Shown here one piece after another: positions 6,763-10,602 of a stretch of DNA of 10,602 nucleotides. The translations under genes and the position numbers were made by a program. This stretch comes from Verrucomicrobiota bacterium. GTDB lineage: Bacteria > Verrucomicrobiota > Verrucomicrobiia > Limisphaerales > JAHEOI01. Under the pieces are notes generated by a model. The model ran no database searches. It was not told the DNA's origin and saw only the letters and a list, made by a program, of their open reading frames with translations. Where the stretch lies: the NCBI GenBank assembly GCA_018610125.1, contig JAHEOI010000249.1:1-10602 (forward strand), written 5' to 3'. Every line of letters starts with the position of its first letter. Position 1 is the stretch's first letter.

Positions 6763-6776
6763 GTTGAATGTTGAAT
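6763..6776. repeat. Short tandem repeat, two copies of GTTGAAT
   Basis: Two exact head-to-tail copies of the 7-base unit (6763-6769 and 6770-6776), followed by a partial third beginning GT, immediately right of the 9-bp palindrome. It is too short to argue function by itself. Confidence 0.5.
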
Positions 6777-6784
6777 GTGGCTTT

Positions 6785-6814
6785 TTTACAAGACTCGACT
6801 CAAATGCATTAAAT
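6785..6814 (+). promoter_or_regulatory. Putative sigma-70-type promoter for the thioredoxin-sulfatase-AKR operon
   Basis: TTTACA (6785-6790, 5/6 to -35) is followed after 18 bases by TTAAAT (6809-6814, 4/6 to -10). Transcription from about 6821 would give a leader of roughly 32 bases containing the AAAGGA ribosome binding site (6839-6844). No better candidate is visible upstream of the gene. Confidence 0.4.
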
Positions 6815-6852
6815 TTTGTTGGACAAGGGGGCCGAGTGAAAGGATAACGGAG

Positions 6853-7983
6853 ATGATGAAGAAGCATATTTTAGCGGTCGTTGCGGGCTTATTGTTGATG
6901 CCAAGCTTGCTGTGGGCCTTGCCGGATGGGGTCAGCACCCTCGAGCTGGGGGCCAAGGCCCCGGATTTTCGGCTTAAAGGCGTGGACGGCGAATTTCACA
7001 CCCTTGACGACTACTCGGATGCCGAGGTTTTGGCGGTTGTCTTTACCTGCAATCATTGCCCGACTGCCCAGGCGTATGAGGACCGAATCAAAGAGCTTAC
7101 TGCGGATTTCCGTGATGAGGGTGTCGCGGTGGTGGCGATATCCCCGAATGATCCCGACTCGCTTCGGTTGAATGAGCTCGGATACACCGATTTGAGCGAC
7201 ACCTACGCTGAAATGAAGATCCGTGCTCGCGATCACAATTTCAATTTCCCTTACCTCTATGACGGGGACAAGCAACAGGCGGCCCGTGCTTACGGGGCGA
7301 CAGCAACTCCCCATGTATTCATCTTCGGCGAAGCGCGCAAGCTTCGCTATGTCGGCCGAATCGACGATGCCGAGAATCCCGAGAAGGTCGAGCGCCGGGA
7401 TGCCCGAAATGCCATCAAGGCCCTGCTGGCCGGAAAAGAGGTGCCGAATCCGAAGACCAAGAATTTCGGATGCTCCATCAAATGGGCCGGCAAGGAAGAG
7501 GCAGTCGAGCGCCACCGCCGGGAACTGGCTCAGGAACCGGTTTCGGTGGATATGATCGGGGTGAGCGGGATTGAAAAGCTGATCAAGAACGAGACAGACC
7601 AATTGCGTCTGATCAATTTTTGGGCGACCTGGTGTGGTCCGTGCGTCGCTGAATTCCCCGACCTGGTCGAGATCAATCGGATGTATCGCCACCGCGATTT
7701 CGAGCTTGTCACGGTCAGCGCCGATAAGGCTGATAAAAAGGAGGATGTGCTCGACTTCCTTAAGGATCAGGAGGCGTCGAACCGGAATTACCTCTTTGAG
7801 GCCGATGATACGTATGCGTTGATCGAGGCCGTCAATCACGATTGGCCGGGAGCGCTTCCGTTCACCTTATTGGTAGCCCCGGGTGGCGAAGTGATCTATA
7901 AGCACCTTGGGCAAATGGATCCGCTTGAAGTCAAGCGCGAGATCGTCGGGTATATCGGTCGGTATTACTTTAGCAATGATTGA
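6853..7983 (+). CDS. Exported tandem thioredoxin-fold protein (peroxiredoxin-like plus TlpA-like domain)
   Basis: A 376-residue protein from ATG at 6853, chosen because AAAGGA lies 8 bases upstream and the signal peptide begins here (MMKKH, a hydrophobic run from 6 to about 22, cleavage near WALP); a longer in-frame start at 6775 would bury that signal. Domain 1 (about 29-195) is an AhpC/TSA-like redoxin: GAKAPDF, then CNHCP (Cys66, Cys69) and the cis-Pro region ATPHVF (Pro153). A linker carries NFGCSIKW (Cys207), seen in this redoxin group. Domain 2 (about 235-376) is TlpA/thioredoxin-like with FWATWCGPC (Cys261, Cys264) and ALPF (Pro336). Both domains keep a CxxC, so the protein could relay electrons or reduce or isomerise disulfides outside the cytoplasm. 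The substrate is unknown. It heads an apparent operon with a sulfatase and an aldo-keto reductase. Confidence 0.9.
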   Translation: MMKKHILAVVAGLLLMPSLLWALPDGVSTLELGAKAPDFRLKGVDGEFHTLDDYSDAEVLAVVFTCNHCPTAQAYEDRIKELTADFRDEGVAVVAISPNDPDSLRLNELGYTDLSDTYAEMKIRARDHNFNFPYLYDGDKQQAARAYGATATPHVFIFGEARKLRYVGRIDDAENPEKVERRDARNAIKALLAGKEVPNPKTKNFGCSIKWAGKEEAVERHRRELAQEPVSVDMIGVSGIEKLIKNETDQLRLINFWATWCGPCVAEFPDLVEINRMYRHRDFELVTVSADKADKKEDVLDFLKDQEASNRNYLFEADDTYALIEAVNHDWPGALPFTLLVAPGGEVIYKHLGQMDPLEVKREIVGYIGRYYFSND

Positions 7984-8015
7984 GCGCGAGGGACGCCATT
8001 GAGAAAGTTGAGCTT

Positions 8016-9482
8016 ATGAAATCGCGAAGTGTATTCGGTAAGATCGGTCCGGTATTGGTAACGGTAACCGCCTTTTTGGGGATGGTGCTTGGCTCGTCCC
8101 TTTCGGCCAAGGCGGATTCCGAGCCGGGGAAATCGGAAAAGCCCAACATCGTGGTCATCTTTTGCGATGATTTGGGGTATGGCGACCTTGGGGTGTTTGG
8201 GCATCCCACGATTCGCACGCCCAACCTCGACCGGCTTGCGCGGGAAGGGCAGAAGTGGACGCAGTTTTACGCGGCGGCAAGCGTTTGCACCCCGAGTCGC
8301 GCGGCCCTACTTACCGGACGCTTGCCAATCAGGAGCGGTCTGGCCGGGCATCCGCGTGTCCTCTTTCAGTGGTCGGCGGGCGGCATTCCCGAACAAGAAG
8401 TCACCATGGCCGAGGCGCTCAAGGAGGTCGGTTATTCGACCGCGTGCATCGGGAAGTGGCATCTGGGGCACCTTAATCAGTATCTGCCGACCAACAATGG
8501 GTTTGACTATTACTATGGGATTCCCTACTCCAATGACATGCGGGTCGATCCGGATATGCCCGTTGCCGATGACATCCGATTCCGGAAGGGCATGACCTTG
8601 GAAAAGATGCGCGACAAAGAGAATCAAAAAGGCGGGTGGGTGCCGCTTTATCGCAATGAGAAAGTCATCGAATATCCGGCCAATCAAGCCACCCTCATTC
8701 GGCGCTACACCCAAGAGGCAACCGACTTTATCAAGGAGAGTCAGGAAGATCCGTTCCTGCTCTATTTCCCGCATACGTTCCCGCACATTCCCCTCTATGC
8801 TTCCGAAAAATTCCGTGGGACGAGTGAGCGTGGACTCTATGGGGACGTGATTGAAGAGCTTGATTGGTCGGTCGGTCGCGTCGTTGAAACGTTAAAGAAA
8901 GAAGGAATCGCCAAGAACACACTCCTCTTTTTTACCTCTGATAATGGTCCATGGCTCGTGATGGATCAAAACGGCGGCTCTTCCGGTCTCCTTCGAAATG
9001 GAAAAGGGACCACGTGGGAAGGGGGCATGCGTGAGCCGACGATCGCGTGGTGGCCCGGACGAATTGAACCGGGTGTCGTCACCGGGATGGGGTCAACGAT
9101 GGATCTCTACGTCACTGCCTTGAAACTGGCTGGCGCCGACATTCCGGAGGATCGGGCGATCGATGGGTACGATTTGCGCCCTGTCTTGTTTGGTGAAGGC
9201 GAAAGCCCGCGCGACGAAATGTTCTATTACCGAGGCGATGAGCTTTACGCGGTGCGGCATGGCGATTACAAAGCCCATTTCATCACGCAAGGGGTTTACG
9301 GGGAAGGTCCGGACAAGCAACGCCACGATCCGCCATTGCTCTATCAGCTGGGACATGATCCGTCCGAGCGATTCAACATTGCCGAGGACCATCCGGAAGT
9401 GATTGAAGAGATTAGAGGCTTGGTTGAGGAGCATCGCAAGACGCTCGAACCGGTTGAAAATCAGCTCAAGAAACGGCAGTGA
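8016..9482 (+). CDS. Secreted type I sulfatase (arylsulfatase A-like)
   Basis: A 488-residue alkaline-phosphatase-superfamily sulfatase. Residues 1 to about 34 form a signal peptide (KSRSVFGK, a hydrophobic run, AKA-D cleavage). The catalytic signature CTPSRAALLTGR starts at Cys91, which must be oxidised to formylglycine; Arg95 is the motif Arg. Other active-site residues are visible: Asp51-Asp52 (CDDLGYGD), Lys147 and His149 (GKWHLGH), the His in PHIPLYAS, Asp309-Asn310 (TSDNGPW) and Lys330 (GKGTTWEGGMR). It hydrolyses a sulfate ester outside the cytoplasm; NGFDYYYGIPYSNDM resembles the arylsulfatase A/GALNS branch, so a sulfated sugar is a reasonable guess. The ATG at 8016 is preferred over a TTG at 7980 overlapping the previous stop, because the signal peptide begins there; its Shine-Dalgarno sequence is weak. 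No formylglycine-generating enzyme is in the window. Confidence 0.95.
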   Translation: MKSRSVFGKIGPVLVTVTAFLGMVLGSSLSAKADSEPGKSEKPNIVVIFCDDLGYGDLGVFGHPTIRTPNLDRLAREGQKWTQFYAAASVCTPSRAALLTGRLPIRSGLAGHPRVLFQWSAGGIPEQEVTMAEALKEVGYSTACIGKWHLGHLNQYLPTNNGFDYYYGIPYSNDMRVDPDMPVADDIRFRKGMTLEKMRDKENQKGGWVPLYRNEKVIEYPANQATLIRRYTQEATDFIKESQEDPFLLYFPHTFPHIPLYASEKFRGTSERGLYGDVIEELDWSVGRVVETLKKEGIAKNTLLFFTSDNGPWLVMDQNGGSSGLLRNGKGTTWEGGMREPTIAWWPGRIEPGVVTGMGSTMDLYVTALKLAGADIPEDRAIDGYDLRPVLFGEGESPRDEMFYYRGDELYAVRHGDYKAHFITQGVYGEGPDKQRHDPPLLYQLGHDPSERFNIAEDHPEVIEEIRGLVEEHRKTLEPVENQLKKRQ

Positions 9483-10462
9483 TGGTCTCAAGCTTCACAC
9501 TCAAGAGTGGGGCCTCGTTCCCTTCGGTGGGGCTGGGGCTGTGGAAGGTCGAGAACGAGACGGCGCCGCAATTGGTTGACGAAGCATTGCGGGCCGGGGT
9601 CCGGCATCTCGATTCGGCATGTGACTATGGCAATGAAGCCGAGGTGGGGCGCGGGATCCGGTCGGCATTGGAGTCGGGGGTGTGCCGGCGTGACCAGCTT
9701 TGGGTCACCTCCAAGCTCTGGAATACCTACCATGCCAAAGAGCATGTGAGACCGGCTCTGGAGCGATCACTCCGTGACTTGCAGCTCGACTACCTCGATC
9801 TTTATCTGATCCATTTTCCGATTGCGCTGAAGTATGTTCCGTTTGAAACCCGCTACCCACCGGGTTGGGTTTACAACCCGGGTGCGGCCCACCCGTGCAT
9901 GGAGTTTGCGAACGTCCCGATCAGTGAGACCTGGCAAGCTATGGAAGAGCTCGTCGATGCCGGGCTTGTCCGGCACATTGGCGTGTGTAACTTCAACACG
10001 GCGCTTTTGCGGGATCTGCTGACATACGCCAGGATTTCGCCTGAAGTCCTGCAAGTGGAGATGCACCCCTATTTGACGCAGCAACGATTGCTACGTTTTT
10101 GTCGAGAGATGCAAATTCAAGTCACGGCATTTTCGCCGTTGGGAGCGCCCTCTTATGTCCCGTTGGGGATGGCCCACGCCGACGAGTCCGTGCTTGACGA
10201 GGCGGTAATCAATGAAATGGCGCGTCGCCATGGCAAGACTCCGGCTCAAATTCTTCTTCGATGGGGAATTCAACGGGGCACAGCGGTGATTCCGAAAACG
10301 GCCAATCCCAAGAGACTGCGCGAGAATATTGCGCTTTTCGACTTTGAGCTTTCGGACGAAGAGATGGAAACGGTGAACGCGCTGGATCGTCATCGTCGCT
10401 TCAATGACCCGGCCTTTTTTGGGGAAATGGCCTTCAATACCTTTTGCCCCATCTTTGACTAG
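9482..10462 (+). CDS. Aldo-keto reductase, xylose/aldose-reductase type
   Basis: A 326-residue cytoplasmic (alpha/beta)8 NAD(P)H-dependent reductase of aldehydes or sugars. The catalytic tetrad is complete: Asp44, Tyr49 (DSACDYGNE), Lys78 (TSKLW) and His111 (LIHFPI). The insertion after His111 (ALKYVPFETRYPPGW), the ending RFNDP and the order of motifs closely resemble yeast xylose reductases such as Xyl1/Gre3. The coenzyme motif IPKTANPKRL (Lys272, Thr273, Arg278) keeps the Lys and Arg that bind the NADPH 2'-phosphate; the Asn found in IPKSN of yeast enzymes is Ala274 here, with Asn one position on. The ATG at 9482 shares its A with the sulfatase TGA stop; a GTG one codon earlier is also possible. 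Either way it is translationally coupled to the sulfatase. The substrate is probably an aldose, unproven. Confidence 0.93.
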   Translation: MVSSFTLKSGASFPSVGLGLWKVENETAPQLVDEALRAGVRHLDSACDYGNEAEVGRGIRSALESGVCRRDQLWVTSKLWNTYHAKEHVRPALERSLRDLQLDYLDLYLIHFPIALKYVPFETRYPPGWVYNPGAAHPCMEFANVPISETWQAMEELVDAGLVRHIGVCNFNTALLRDLLTYARISPEVLQVEMHPYLTQQRLLRFCREMQIQVTAFSPLGAPSYVPLGMAHADESVLDEAVINEMARRHGKTPAQILLRWGIQRGTAVIPKTANPKRLRENIALFDFELSDEEMETVNALDRHRRFNDPAFFGEMAFNTFCPIFD

Positions 10463-10602
10463 CTAGCGAGGCGTTTCCCTCAGACCATTCGAAGCTTGTG
10501 TCGAGGGGAGCCCTATACTGGTCCGAGTTTTTCGAGTCGGGAAAGGCGGTGGGTTGGTGGCAGGAATCTTTTTTTTGACGAAGGCGGGGTGGCCTGTATG
10601 AG
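10463..10602. other. Intergenic right edge, possible start of a next gene
   Basis: These 140 bases after the aldo-keto reductase hold no hairpin with a U-tract. TATACT at 10514-10519 resembles a -10 box but lacks a properly spaced -35. A run of eight T lies at 10569-10576. An ATG at 10598 could open the next plus-strand gene, but only five bases of it are visible. Confidence 0.3.

Noticed and set aside
6889..7839. A 316-codon open frame on the minus strand opposite the thioredoxin-fold gene
   Set aside because: It lies wholly antisense to a clearly recognisable gene and encodes no motif I recognise; it is a by-product of the codon bias of the real gene.
9857..9884. Near-palindromic CACCGGGTT/AACCCGGGTG inside the aldo-keto reductase gene
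   Set aside because: It encodes the conserved YPPGW...NPG stretch; the symmetry follows from Pro/Gly/Trp codons and has a mismatch in the arm.
10551..10576. TGGCA followed by a T-rich stretch, suggestive of a sigma-54 promoter or a terminator
   Set aside because: The -12 GC is missing for sigma-54, and no stable hairpin precedes the T run.

Overview
The window is about 10.6 kb of dense, moderately GC-rich bacterial DNA. The left part (1-6618) is transcribed on the minus strand and the right part (6853-10462) on the plus strand, diverging from an intergenic region at 6619-6852. Several things together suggest a PVC-group bacterium (Verrucomicrobia or Planctomycetes), probably free-living: a secreted type I sulfatase, a periplasmic double-thioredoxin-fold protein, a secreted SMP-30/gluconolactonase-type protein, an aldo-keto reductase of the yeast xylose-reductase type, a Tat-exported Mn superoxide dismutase, a deoxyhypusine-synthase-like protein beside a PfkB kinase, and GC-rich intergenic palindromes. 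This placement is an inference from protein style; there is no rRNA or other marker gene.

Left block, in minus-strand reading order. lysA (diaminopimelate decarboxylase) is followed by a palindrome-containing gap, then an exported SMP-30/gluconolactonase-family protein and a small YggT-family membrane protein. After a 237-bp gap comes a tight run: Mn superoxide dismutase, then 5 bases later a HAD-family phosphatase, 29 bases later a deoxyhypusine-synthase-like protein, and finally a PfkB-family sugar kinase. The kinase GTG start overlaps the previous stop (GTGA) and the gene runs off the left edge. The last three genes look like one small-molecule pathway (kinase, phosphatase and an NAD-fold enzyme of unknown substrate). 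This is the best candidate here for undescribed chemistry.

Right block, plus strand. A signal-peptide-bearing protein with two thioredoxin folds (a peroxiredoxin-like domain with CNHC, then a TlpA-like domain with WCGPC) is followed 32 bases later by a secreted sulfatase with the CTPSR formylglycine motif. An aldo-keto reductase then starts on the sulfatase stop codon. This is very likely one transcript combining extracytoplasmic redox, desulfation of a sulfated substrate (probably a glycan) and cytoplasmic reduction of a released sugar or aldehyde.

Non-coding features: two perfect GC-rich inverted repeats in different gaps (5207-5228 and 6737-6758), a hairpin just upstream of the sod ribosome binding site, and two plausible sigma-70-type promoters. 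I see no tRNA, rRNA, CRISPR array, insertion sequence or prophage genes. No gene-free stretch exceeds about 240 bp.
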